Assembly: GCA_002787695.1 (NCBI GenBank)
Contig: PCXL01000011.1
Location: 202,250 to 243,543, forward strand
From: Candidatus Zambryskibacteria bacterium CG10_big_fil_rev_8_21_14_0_10_42_12
GTDB lineage: Bacteria; Patescibacteriota; Minisyncoccia; Phycocordibacterales; 1-14-0-10-42-12
DNA length: 41,294 bases
Direction of reading: 5' to 3'
The translations under genes were made by a program, and so were the position numbers. Below, in pieces: positions 7,461 through 15,687 of this stretch. Under the pieces are notes generated by a model that ran no database searches, was not told where the DNA came from, and saw nothing but the letters and a program-made list of their open reading frames with translations. Each line of letters begins with the position of its first letter. Within the stretch, counting starts at the first letter, position 1.

Positions 7461-7529
7461 AAAAATCAAAATGCAAAATGACAAATTGAAATTTAAAGAT
7501 ATAATGCATCGGCATCAATTTTGATTTTT
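7461..7529 (+). repeat. Inverted repeat in the atpG-atpD gap
   Basis: A perfect 12-bp pair, AAAAATCAAAAT 7461-7472 with ATTTTGATTTTT 7518-7529, inside a 118-nt gap made of similar AAAAT/CAAAAT words. No coding frame and no T-tract terminator. Confidence 0.6.
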
Positions 7530-7564
7530 GATATTTACATTTTGAATTATAATAAGCAACTTAG

Positions 7565-8962
<1,398 letters not shown>

Positions 8963-9021
8963 ATTGAAAGAGTAAAATAGCGAAAGGGCAGCCGAAGCTG
9001 CTGCCATTCGAAACAAACTCG

Positions 9022-9180
9022 TTACCCAATGAGGTAAATCATACCCCCAGCTAGAACCACTGCACCTCCGCAAATGAGCAATTCTCTCTTTTTTGGGTTG
9101 GTTGCAAATAGTATTCCGATCAGCATCAGTCCCACGCCTAGCATGACTGCTATACCTGCACAGATCACTTTGATCGTCAT
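9022..9180 (-). CDS. Small two-TM membrane protein, antisense between atpD and atpC
   Basis: A 52-residue frame read leftwards, starting at ATG 9180-9178. It has an unusually strong ribosome-binding site for this window, GGAGG followed by CCACA and then ATG. The product has two hydrophobic segments (about 4-25 and 35-51) joined by the loop ATNPKKREL. No family recognised. It lies wholly in the gap between atpD and atpC, on the other strand, so its promoter region overlaps the start of atpC. Longer upstream extensions are possible but the SD decides this start. Confidence 0.65.
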   Translation of the reverse strand: MTIKVICAGIAVMLGVGLMLIGILFATNPKKRELLICGGAVVLAGGMIYLIG

Positions 9181-9218
9181 TGTGGCCTCCAAGTTAATAA
9201 AATTATAAATAATTTTAT

Positions 9219-9497
9219 ATGTCAAATAATCAAAACATAAACACAAAAATCATAACTCCTACAGGTGTGGTATTTAGTGGTGATACAGAAAGTATTAATA
9301 TTATGACAAGTGCCGGAGAAATTACTATCCTTCCAAACCATGCGCCTCTGATTTCAAAAATAGATGGTGGTCATGCAAAACTTCGTACTGAAGATGGTGA
9401 GCAGATCTACGCTATAGGTGAAGGCGTCTTAGAAATCCGCCAAAATAGTGAAGTGATCATTCTTGTATCAAATGCAGAAACCGCTACGAGTGCTTAA
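9219..9497 (+). CDS. atpC: ATP synthase F1 subunit epsilon, N-terminal domain only
   Basis: A 92-residue protein covering the beta-sandwich that binds gamma and the c-ring (ITPTGVVFSGDTESINIMTSAGEITILPNHAPLIS; 35 residues here split by the usual SAGEITILPNHAPL block). The C-terminal two-helix domain of bacterial epsilon (about 45 further residues), which inhibits ATP hydrolysis, is absent. The frame closes cleanly with TAA in the loop of a hairpin. Regulation of hydrolysis by an epsilon hairpin is therefore not expected here. Confidence 0.9.
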   Translation: MSNNQNINTKIITPTGVVFSGDTESINIMTSAGEITILPNHAPLISKIDGGHAKLRTEDGEQIYAIGEGVLEIRQNSEVIILVSNAETATSA

Positions 9498-9507
9498 TCG
9501 TAGCGGT
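9480..9507. terminator. Hairpin spanning the atpC stop codon
   Basis: Perfect 10-bp stem ACCGCTACGA (9480-9489) / TCGTAGCGGT (9498-9507); the atpC stop TAA is in the 8-nt loop. No T tract on the plus strand; on the minus strand it is followed by TTTCTGCATTTG. Could mark the 3' end of the atp operon and of the facing small gene at 9524-9658. Confidence 0.5.
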
Positions 9508-9523
9508 GGCACATACCACAAAT

Positions 9524-9658
9524 TTATTGCGGTGTCGTATATGCAAGGATCACAAGCAGGGCTGCGATAATAGCCAACCCTGTTTGCATCTGACGTATGT
9601 CTCGAGCAAACATGAGCCACCCGCATATTACTGCGAGTATATACAAAAAAATTTGCAT
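9524..9658 (-). CDS. Small two-TM membrane protein facing atpC
   Basis: A 44-residue frame on the minus strand, starting at ATG 9658-9656 behind AAGGAGG (3 nt spacing). Two hydrophobic stretches (about 2-18, QIFLYILAVICGWLMFA, and 27-41, GLAIIAALLVILAY) flank the short charged loop RDIRQMQT. No family recognised. It converges on atpC and shares the hairpin at 9480-9507. Its general design (tiny, two helices, strong SD, minus strand) matches the gene at 9022-9180, although the sequences are not obviously alike. Confidence 0.6.
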   Translation of the reverse strand: MQIFLYILAVICGWLMFARDIRQMQTGLAIIAALLVILAYTTPQ

Positions 9659-9721
9659 GAGCCTCCTTGTACGGTGACTGAGTATAATATAAATTTTATA
9701 TTTGTCAATTCTGACACACAA

Positions 9722-9745
9722 ACATTCTCACATTCTTGAGAATGT
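9722..9745. promoter_or_regulatory. 24-bp operator-like element upstream of zwf
   Basis: Architecture ACATTCT-CAC-ATTCT-TG-AGAATGT. The same design, in reverse orientation, lies at the start of the regulator-grpE-dnaK transcript (39175-39198). It ends 21 nt before the -10 of zwf, so a bound protein would cover the -35 region. Confidence 0.6.
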
Positions 9746-9766
9746 CAGCATGTTCCATGGGTTTGG

Positions 9767-9772
9767 TATACT
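9767..9772 (+). promoter_or_regulatory. -10 box of zwf
   Basis: TATACT, 10 nt before ATG 9783; initiation near 9779 would give an almost leaderless mRNA. No good -35 is visible; the operator at 9722-9745 ends where a -35 would be expected, which would suit activator or repressor control. Confidence 0.5.
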
Positions 9773-9782
9773 AGAGCTTCTC

Positions 9783-11075
9783 ATGAAAAACGATAAGAAG
9801 AACATTTTTATTCTATTTGGTGCGACAGGGGATTTGGCGAGAGAAAAGATTCTGCCTGCCCTATTTTCTATATGCACAAAAAAAATCATTGAGAACCTAA
9901 CCATTATTGCTGTCTCACGGAGAAATTGGACCAGTAGCGACTATCGTGATTTTGTTCTCAAAGAAGCGAAGCTTCCAATTTTACAGAGGGCACAACGTAC
10001 CGTAAAAGATCAAAAAAATCTTGATGATTTTCTATCATCAATAATGTATGTTGCCGGAGATATTCAACAGGGTGTGTATGTATATCAAACAATTAAAGAT
10101 TATATAAACACTCAGAAGACAAAAAGGGTTGTTGCATATTTCTCCGTTGCACCACATTTTTTTCAAGCTATGGTGACCGATGGAGCCAAAGCGGGACTTT
10201 GGGGAGAACATCAGAAGGTCAGAGTTCTCCTCGAAAAACCTTATGCAGACAACGAACGATCGTTTAGTGCACTTATAAAAACAATCAACGATACGATCGG
10301 GAAACATGCACTTCTTGTAGACCATTATCTTGGTAAAGACGTAATGCAAGCAATACAGAAAATTCGCGTACCCAATAAAGCACTAGAGACAAAAATTAAA
10401 AGTAAACTTAAGCATATAGTCATTCGACTCTTTGAAAATAATGTTGCTGATCGTCGTGGAGAGTTTTATGACAAACTCGGAGCGTTTATAGATGTCGGTG
10501 CAAACCACGAGTTGCAGATGCTTGCATCTCTCGTTGCGCCTCTTAGAGGACCAAAAATTCAAAGCGAAAAATTGTTTGCATCATTGTCTGTTAATAAACA
10601 GCATGTTGTCCCCATGCAATACCAGGGGTACCAGAAAACAGATCAAGTTCATAAAGATTCAAAAACTGAAACTGCATTTGAGATCACGCTCTCATCCACG
10701 TTGTCTTATTTGAAAGACGTGCCAATTATTCTTGCGGGCGGAAAGGGCTTCAGTTCGTATCAGAGTGATATGGTCGCTGTCTTTGAAGATGGTTCCCATA
10801 TCACTGTTACATTAAAACCACGAGAAGGTATACATGCAACGTACCCAAAAATAATTGAAAACTACCCAAAGCCACAGGAGGCATATGAAACTATCGTCGA
10901 GCAGGCATTTCAAGAAAAAACATCTATATTTGTCACACCAGAAGAGGCCAAACATGAGTGGCGCATTATTACAGATGTTAAGAAAGCGTTTGCTCAAAAA
11001 AATATTGAAACATATAACAAAGGCGCGCAAGTACCCGAATATGATACAACAAACCCTATATGGGATATGTTGTAA
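9783..11075 (+). CDS. zwf: Glucose-6-phosphate dehydrogenase
   Basis: Oxidises glucose 6-phosphate to 6-phosphogluconolactone with NAD(P)+, the first step of the oxidative pentose phosphate pathway. The N-terminal dinucleotide-binding motif is FGATGDLAREKILPALF; LLEKPYADN and the active-site motif DHYLGKDVMQAI (normally DHYLGKE) follow; then FIDVGANHELQMLASL, equivalent to the usual NHLLQ block. At 430 residues it is shorter than the usual 480-500. ATG 9783 is chosen over upstream frames because it lies just behind the -10 box and begins at the conserved fold. It overlaps pgl by 1 nt (TAATG). Confidence 0.93.
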   Translation: MKNDKKNIFILFGATGDLAREKILPALFSICTKKIIENLTIIAVSRRNWTSSDYRDFVLKEAKLPILQRAQRTVKDQKNLDDFLSSIMYVAGDIQQGVYVYQTIKDYINTQKTKRVVAYFSVAPHFFQAMVTDGAKAGLWGEHQKVRVLLEKPYADNERSFSALIKTINDTIGKHALLVDHYLGKDVMQAIQKIRVPNKALETKIKSKLKHIVIRLFENNVADRRGEFYDKLGAFIDVGANHELQMLASLVAPLRGPKIQSEKLFASLSVNKQHVVPMQYQGYQKTDQVHKDSKTETAFEITLSSTLSYLKDVPIILAGGKGFSSYQSDMVAVFEDGSHITVTLKPREGIHATYPKIIENYPKPQEAYETIVEQAFQEKTSIFVTPEEAKHEWRIITDVKKAFAQKNIETYNKGAQVPEYDTTNPIWDML

Positions 11076-11764
11076 TGCAAAGCGAACATCCGCTCGAAAC
11101 GGCCGGCAGATCTCTGATGAACCTGTTATATAAGGCGCACAATAGAGATGTTTTATTGTTATTTTCAGGTGGTTCTGCAGCAAATGTACTCAATCATATT
11201 GATATTCCGAACCCACAACAAACCACTATATCGCTTGTCGATGAAAGGTTTACGATTGATCCTAAGCACCAAAATATTACGTTAATTGAAGAGCATGATT
11301 CAATCCGGAGTGTGCTTGATCAAGGATTAAAATTTCAGCCTGTTTTACATAACAACTTGTCATTCGAAGAGACTGTTCTCTATCAGGAATCTTTCTTGAG
11401 AAATTGGAGAAGAAAAAATCCGTATGGCGCAATTTTTGCTGTACTTGGCGTGGGGGCTGACGCGCATACTGCCGGCATGTTCCCATATCCGGAAAACGAG
11501 CCTGAATTCCATGCGCTTTTTGAAAATGGGGCATGGGTACGTGGGTATGACGTAGGAAACAAAAGTGAAAACCCTTTGCGAATTACCGTTACAAAAACTT
11601 TTCTCCAGGAACAAGTTGATGTAGCTGTTGTATATATAACTGGTGAAGAAAAAAGAGATGCACTCATGCATCTCCTATTACCATTTGGATATACCCACAA
11701 AACACCGATACGATTATTTCGTAACATGAAGAGAATATTTTTATACACTGATATAAAACTGTAA
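11075..11764 (+). CDS. pgl: 6-phosphogluconolactonase
   Basis: Hydrolyses 6-phosphogluconolactone, the product of the upstream enzyme. The 229-residue protein has the NagB/RpiA-like fold: LLFSGGSAANVL near the N-terminus, LVDERFT (conserved DER) and GVGADAHTAGMFP, matching the family's G-G-D-G-H-T-A-S-L-F-P block; the histidine is present. The start ATG 11075 shares its A with the zwf stop TAA, so the two enzymes are translationally coupled. An in-frame ATG at 11060 lies inside zwf and is less likely. There is no gnd in the window, so the rest of the pathway must be elsewhere or absent. Confidence 0.9.
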   Translation: MQSEHPLETAGRSLMNLLYKAHNRDVLLLFSGGSAANVLNHIDIPNPQQTTISLVDERFTIDPKHQNITLIEEHDSIRSVLDQGLKFQPVLHNNLSFEETVLYQESFLRNWRRKNPYGAIFAVLGVGADAHTAGMFPYPENEPEFHALFENGAWVRGYDVGNKSENPLRITVTKTFLQEQVDVAVVYITGEEKRDALMHLLLPFGYTHKTPIRLFRNMKRIFLYTDIKL

Positions 11765-11804
11765 TTGACAACTTTGACCAAATATATATCCTGATCAATA
11801 GGAG
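11765..11804 (+). promoter_or_regulatory. Promoter and RBS of the 81-residue protein
   Basis: TTGACA (11765-11770), 16-nt spacer, TATCCT (11787-11792), then AGGAG at 11800-11804, six nt before ATG 11811. The promoter begins directly after the pgl stop. Confidence 0.5.
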
Positions 11805-11810
11805 AAAACG

Positions 11811-12056
11811 ATGAGTTCTAAAAAGAAGCAACGCAGAAGAGAGGTGCATGAAGAGAAAAGACGAGCAGAAAAAGAAGCAGAGCTTTATGCTCAAGAACAA
11901 CGAGAAGCGCGAAAGTCTGTGCCAACAAAACCTTATGCGCAACCTCCACAAGGGGCGCGAGTGAGTGGTGCACGCGCTAGTTCATTGTCTTCTGTAGCAC
12001 CGTCAGCCCCACAATTTAAACCATCTGAGGACCAACGGCCTAGTCGCAAATCATAA
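11811..12056 (+). CDS. Small highly charged protein, unknown
   Basis: An 81-residue protein with a lysine/arginine/glutamate-rich N-terminal half (MSSKKKQRRREVHEEKRR..., likely one long helix up to about residue 45) and a proline/serine/alanine-rich tail. No domain recognised and composition suggests disorder or nucleic-acid binding. It looks real because it has its own promoter, a clear AGGAG ribosome-binding site and its own strong terminator, and the stop codon lies within that terminator's stem-loop. Confidence 0.6.
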   Translation: MSSKKKQRRREVHEEKRRAEKEAELYAQEQREARKSVPTKPYAQPPQGARVSGARASSLSSVAPSAPQFKPSEDQRPSRKS

Positions 12057-12088
12057 ATGATTGTATGCGACTAGGCTTATAATTTTAT
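12038..12088 (+). terminator. Strong terminator after the 81-residue gene
   Basis: Outer stem GCCTAGTCGCA (12038-12048) / TGCGACTAGGC (12066-12076), perfect 11 bp, with an inner stem AATCAT/ATGATT, then TTATAATTTTAT. Symmetric enough to work from both sides. Confidence 0.75.
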
Positions 12089-12142
12089 AGTTTGCTATAG
12101 TGAATATGCTTGCGTGGTAAGAAAAAGAAACTCCCCTCGTCT

Positions 12143-12685
12143 ATGTATATGGATCAATACAAGCAGTATAAACACGATTTTTTAAGTGCATACGATGAAT
12201 ATGCTGACCCCATATTTCGCTTTTGTTATTATCGTGTTTCAGACCGTGACGTAGCTCATGATCTTGTGCAAGAAGTGTTTATGCGCACGTGGAAATATGG
12301 AATACAGGGAAATGAAATAAAAGATATTCGTGCATTTTTATACCAAACTGCTCGCAATCTAATCATTGATTATTACCGCAAAGCGAAAGTAGATTCTTTG
12401 GATCAACTTTCTGATGACGGTATGCAATTTGATGATTCTGCTTTTATTGATCCGCAAGATATTGTAATAGACGCGACGTATACCCTCGAAAAGGTCAAAC
12501 GTGTCATCATGGATCTTAAGGATATTCATAAAGAAGTTATTATTTTGAGATACATTGAAGGGTATGGTCCAAAAGATATTGCACACATGCTTAATCAAAC
12601 TGAAAATGTTATCTCGGTGAGACTACATAGAGGAATGCAGGAATTGAAAGAGAAGTTAGACCACATACAAAACCATGACAAATAA
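12143..12685 (+). CDS. ECF-type RNA polymerase sigma factor
   Basis: About 180 residues. Sigma region 2 covers DEYADPIFRFCYYRVSDRDVAHDLVQEVFMRTWKY and region 4 covers KEVIILRYIEGYGPKDIAHMLNQTENVISVRLHRGMQELKE with a clear helix-turn-helix; both domains are complete, and there is no region 1.1 or 3, as in ECF sigma factors. ATG 12143 is chosen; an in-frame TTG at 12110 would add 11 basic residues and sits right behind an extended -10 (TGCTATAGT, 12093-12101), so a leaderless TTG start cannot be excluded. It overlaps the next gene by 11 nt, the usual arrangement of a sigma factor and its regulator. Confidence 0.88.
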   Translation: MYMDQYKQYKHDFLSAYDEYADPIFRFCYYRVSDRDVAHDLVQEVFMRTWKYGIQGNEIKDIRAFLYQTARNLIIDYYRKAKVDSLDQLSDDGMQFDDSAFIDPQDIVIDATYTLEKVKRVIMDLKDIHKEVIILRYIEGYGPKDIAHMLNQTENVISVRLHRGMQELKEKLDHIQNHDK

Positions 12686-13847
12686 CGCAAAACATACATT
12701 GCATATGTTACAGGATGAAGCACTTTCCGCTGACAAAAAAGCAGCTATCAGAGCCTCTCTTGAACGTGTGTCCTCTCAGTATCCCCTTGTTGCATCAAAG
12801 CAGGGATTACTTTCTAATTTTTCAGTAATTGTATTCATGAGAAAACATACTACTCCAATGATTGCAGGTCTGTTAATAATAGCTTTTGGTGCAACAACTA
12901 CAGCTGCAGAAGGAGCGTTGCCAGGAGACTTTTTATATCCAATAAAAGTAAACGTGAATGAAAGTATTGGCGATGCCCTAGCGGTGACAAGCAGGTCGCA
13001 GGCTGAGTGGGATGTTCGTGTAGCAGAACGTCGCATAGAAGAAGCGGTTACACTAGCTGCACAAGGTGCATTGACGTTAGAGATTCAAGAGGAAATCAAA
13101 GAACAGTTTGAAAAGCATGTTAAGAAAGCCGACGCACTCTTCATTCGAATAGCTGATGATGGTGATGTCGATGATGTGATTCGAGGTCGCACAGACGTTG
13201 AAGCAAAGTTGAAAGCGCATTCAGAGTTACTCATTGAAGCATCGCAAATTGTTGATAAAACTGATAGTGATATTTCAGAGATACTTAATTCTGTGGGGTC
13301 TCAGGTAACCACGGCAATAGAAGCTCGAGAAAAAGCAGAGTCAAAAATATTAACACAGAAAAAAGATGTCATAAAGGAATCGGTCGAAGAAAAAATGAGA
13401 CTTGCTGAGAAAAAAATAAAATCAGCCCAAAAGATAATTGATAAAAAAATAGATGGTGACAATGGTGACGATTATGTAAAAGTGTCTGAAAAATTTCAAT
13501 CTGCTCAAAATTATTTTGAGTTAGGCAAGGAAGCATTTGATAATGAGGATTATGATGTGGCATTTTCTGAGTTACAGAAAGCAATCAGTACAGCCCAGGA
13601 AGCAGAAACGTATACAAGTGGTCTTGAGGTTATCAATTTGAATAAAAAATTACCGAGAAATAAAGCCGAATATGATGAGCGACAAGATCAAACTAAAACT
13701 GATAAAAAAGATACTTCTCAAAATGAAGTGCATGAAGATGAAAAGTCAGATTCTGCATCAACAACCATACCTCTTATAGATAGTGATTCAGCGATTGATG
13801 ATGAGCATGAAGAAGATAATCGGGAGAATTCACAGAGTGACGAATAA
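12675..13847 (+). CDS. DUF5667-like membrane protein, probable partner (anti-sigma) of the ECF factor
   Basis: A 390-residue protein. One membrane segment (about residues 57-76, HTTPMIAGLLIIAFGATTTA) precedes LPGDFLYPIKVNVNESIGDAL and a helical region with AERRIEEAVTLAAQG, the pattern I know from DUF5667 proteins. The outer part is a long coiled-coil-rich stretch (about 95-330), and the C-terminus (about 335-390) is a very acidic D/E/S-rich tail. The N-terminal 50 residues would be cytoplasmic and could bind the sigma factor, whose gene overlaps by 11 nt. Anti-sigma role is inferred from gene order and topology; no ZAS zinc motif (HxxxCxxC) is seen. Confidence 0.65.
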   Translation: MTNNAKHTLHMLQDEALSADKKAAIRASLERVSSQYPLVASKQGLLSNFSVIVFMRKHTTPMIAGLLIIAFGATTTAAEGALPGDFLYPIKVNVNESIGDALAVTSRSQAEWDVRVAERRIEEAVTLAAQGALTLEIQEEIKEQFEKHVKKADALFIRIADDGDVDDVIRGRTDVEAKLKAHSELLIEASQIVDKTDSDISEILNSVGSQVTTAIEAREKAESKILTQKKDVIKESVEEKMRLAEKKIKSAQKIIDKKIDGDNGDDYVKVSEKFQSAQNYFELGKEAFDNEDYDVAFSELQKAISTAQEAETYTSGLEVINLNKKLPRNKAEYDERQDQTKTDKKDTSQNEVHEDEKSDSASTTIPLIDSDSAIDDEHEEDNRENSQSDE

Positions 13848-13895
13848 TATTCTTTATTAACAGGCGCCGAAGGCGAGTCTGTTTATAATGTATGA

Positions 13896-14438
13896 ATGAA
13901 AAACTACATTGAGGAATCGCCTGTTTCCAAATTTTTATTTGCCAATACAAAAATGGCAGTCGTGTGGCTCATTATTCGCGTATATGTTGGGTGGGCATGG
14001 TTTCAAGCCGGACTCCATAAAGTAGGAACACCGGCTTGGACCGGGGAAGATGCGGGCACCGCTCTTACTGGATTTGTAAATGGCGCATTGGCTAAAACCG
14101 CAGGTGACCATCCAGATGTAACAGGCTGGTATGCATGGTTTTTAGAAAATTGCGTACTACCATATGCAGATACGTGGGCGCATGTAATTGCGTGGGGTGA
14201 GGTTTTAGTCGGTATAGCACTTATTGTAGGTCTCTTTACGGGTATCGCAGCGTTTTTTGGAACTTTTATGAACATGAGCTTTATGCTTGCCGGCACAATA
14301 TCGATCAATCCGATACTCTTTGCACTTGGCACAGGATTAGTGCTTGCGTGGCGAGTAGCTGGATATGTAGGATTAGATCGTGTGGTGTTACCACATTTAG
14401 GCACTCCATGGAGTCCTGGCAATTTGTTTAAGAAATAG
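13896..14438 (+). CDS. DoxX/DoxD-family membrane protein
   Basis: A 180-residue integral membrane protein with four hydrophobic helices (WLIIRVYVGWAWFQAGLHKV; the 94-115 region; TGIAAFFGTFMNMSFMLAG; the 145-160 region). RVYVGWAWFQAGLHKV and the HVIAWGEVLVGIALIVGLFTG block are typical of DoxX/thiosulfate-quinone-oxidoreductase small subunits. There is no catalytic partner subunit nearby, so quinone or thiosulfate chemistry is not established. A GC-rich imperfect hairpin at about 13860-13882 lies in the short gap before it and may end the sigma/DUF5667 transcript. Confidence 0.75.
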   Translation: MKNYIEESPVSKFLFANTKMAVVWLIIRVYVGWAWFQAGLHKVGTPAWTGEDAGTALTGFVNGALAKTAGDHPDVTGWYAWFLENCVLPYADTWAHVIAWGEVLVGIALIVGLFTGIAAFFGTFMNMSFMLAGTISINPILFALGTGLVLAWRVAGYVGLDRVVLPHLGTPWSPGNLFKK

Positions 14439-14455
14439 TTGTCGTGTTACAATCC

Positions 14456-14469
14456 TTGCATTAATGCAA
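14456..14469. promoter_or_regulatory. Perfect 14-bp palindrome TTGCATTAATGCAA
   Basis: Lies in the 93-nt gap between the DoxX-like gene and the 76-residue gene, followed by word-like repeats (CCTACCACCTAAAACCTAAC) up to the next ATG. Could be an operator for the downstream pair; no clear promoter boxes around it. Confidence 0.35.
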
Positions 14470-14531
14470 TAAAAGCGGTTATTGGTCGGCAGTGTATTTT
14501 CTACAACCTACCACCTAAAACCTAACTAAAC

Positions 14532-14762
14532 ATGGGAATTAAAGATTTTTTTGTGCGCAAAATGATGGAGCGAAAGCTCAAGGATGTACCGAAAGAACAG
14601 CAGGAGCAGATCATGAGTATTATTGACAAGAATCCTGATTTATTTAAAAAAATTGGAGAAGAGATTGAGGCCAAGATAAAAGCTGGCAAACCAGAACTCT
14701 ACGCCACGATGGATGTCATGAAAAAATATCAGTCTGAACTACAAAAACTCTCACAACATTAG
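14532..14762 (+). CDS. Small helical protein, unknown
   Basis: A 76-residue soluble protein, nearly all helix by composition (FVRKMMERKLKDVPKEQQEQ...NPDLFKKIGEEIEAKIKAGK). No membrane segment, no cysteine, no motif I recognise. The frame is separated from the next gene by only 3 nt, so it is probably co-transcribed with the flavodoxin-fold oxidoreductase. Compact pattern of repeated K/E-rich helices suggests a binding protein; function unknown. Confidence 0.65.
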   Translation: MGIKDFFVRKMMERKLKDVPKEQQEQIMSIIDKNPDLFKKIGEEIEAKIKAGKPELYATMDVMKKYQSELQKLSQH

Positions 14763-14765
14763 AGT

Positions 14766-15362
14766 ATGTTTTTTACACCAAAAAAGAAAAAAATTTTTGT
14801 GTTACTTGCTCATCCTGATAAAGACAGTTTCAACTGCACATTGGCAGATGAATATGGACGAGGGGCGGAAGAAGCAGGGCATGATGTTCGTCGTATGAAT
14901 TTGGGTGACATGAAATTTGATCCTATTCTGCACAAAGGATATCGGGAAATTCAAGAACTCGAGCCTGATCTGGTTACATTCCAAGAGAATGTAAAATGGT
15001 GTGAACATTTTGTTATATTTTATCCTTCATGGTGGTCGACTATGCCGGCTCTACTTAAAGGACTTATTGATCGAAGCTGGTTGCCAGGCTTTGCATACCA
15101 ATTTACTCATGGAGGCAATATGTGGAAAAAGTTGCTTAAGGGTAGAAGCGCTACGATGTTTGTTACCTCCGATACGATGCCTCTAATTCAAAGAATTATT
15201 TTTGGTGATACCACTAATGAGTTGAAACGTGGCATTTTATGGTTTGCAGGATTTTCTCCTGTGCATGTTCGTAAAATTGGGTATTTAAAGCATTTTGGTT
15301 CTACCGGCAGACGTGAACGCATCAAGCGAAGCGTGTATTCGTACGGAAAAAAAGCAAAGTAA
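14766..15362 (+). CDS. NAD(P)H-dependent oxidoreductase, flavodoxin_2 fold
   Basis: A 198-residue protein of the NQO1/KefF/MdaB type, expected to bind FMN or FAD and reduce quinones or related acceptors with NAD(P)H. The N-terminal strand and phosphate loop read IFVLLAHPDKDSFNCTLAD; the second flavin-binding block is FVIFYPSWWSTMPALLKGLIDR (22 residues, with YPSWWSTMPALLK as core); the GFAYQF region follows as expected for the family. Length is normal. Together with the DoxX-like protein upstream it could form a small redox module, but this is conjecture. Confidence 0.85.
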   Translation: MFFTPKKKKIFVLLAHPDKDSFNCTLADEYGRGAEEAGHDVRRMNLGDMKFDPILHKGYREIQELEPDLVTFQENVKWCEHFVIFYPSWWSTMPALLKGLIDRSWLPGFAYQFTHGGNMWKKLLKGRSATMFVTSDTMPLIQRIIFGDTTNELKRGILWFAGFSPVHVRKIGYLKHFGSTGRRERIKRSVYSYGKKAK

Positions 15363-15389
15363 CTTTGAAGGGGACGCAACGTAGGGCAT

Positions 15390-15418
15390 TTGCAGTCCGG
15401 CTTTTTTGTTGATAATAT
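15390..15418 (+). promoter_or_regulatory. Promoter of a putative structured RNA
   Basis: TTGCAG (15390-15395), a 17-nt spacer and TAATAT (15413-15418). Initiation near 15425 coincides with the start of a set of stem-loops and no coding frame. Confidence 0.5.
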
Positions 15419-15424
15419 ATATTG

Positions 15425-15545
15425 GTTGAGTGACTCGGCCCACTCACACGGGGTGGTCTCGGTAGACTACTGCAAGTGTCGCGCGGAGCTACTCGTGACC
15501 ACCCCGATCGCCCATTTCACATGTTGGAATGGGTTTCTTTTATTC
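15425..15545 (+). ncRNA. Candidate small structured RNA with own promoter and terminator
   Basis: About 120 nt. Stem 1: TGAGTG 15427-15432 / CACTCA 15441-15446. Stem 2: CGGGGTGGTC 15449-15458 / GACCACCCCG 15497-15506, a perfect 10 bp enclosing a 38-nt GC-rich interior. Stem 3 is a terminator: CCCATT 15511-15516 / AATGGG 15528-15533 followed by TTTCTTTTATT. No known RNA class recognised (not tmRNA, SRP RNA, RNase P RNA or a riboswitch that I can name). Confidence 0.5.
15511..15545 (+). terminator. Terminator of the structured RNA unit
   Basis: CCCATT/AATGGG stem with an 11-nt loop and a T-rich tail (TTTCTTTTATTCTTTTA). Confidence 0.6.
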
Positions 15546-15574
15546 TTTTAGTTTTCGTGTAGTATTCATTCATT

Positions 15575-15628
15575 ATGAATCTAAAAATTGGTATCGTCGG
15601 ACTTCCAAACGTCGGCCCAAAGCACTAA
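15575..15628 (+). pseudogene. 5' fragment of a second ychF
   Basis: The frame [17 protein letters not shown] ends at TAA 15626-15628. Its first 14 residues are identical to YchF encoded 113 nt downstream, yet 7 of the first 41 bases differ, all synonymously. It even has its own -10-like TAGTAT (15560-15565). Homology stops at GTCGG (15615), exactly where a hairpin begins: GCCCA-AA-GCACT 15615-15626 with AGTGC-TGGGC 15637-15646. It looks like the remnant of another ychF allele. Confidence 0.75.
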
Positions 15629-15687
15629 AGGATATAAGTGCTGGGCGAGTAGCGGTTATATAACGGTATGGTATTATCGCATGTACT

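Noticed and set aside
6438-7529. CRISPR arrays in the atp gaps
   Set aside because: The repeats are short variable words arranged as inverted repeats, with no constant repeat-spacer periodicity and no cas genes.
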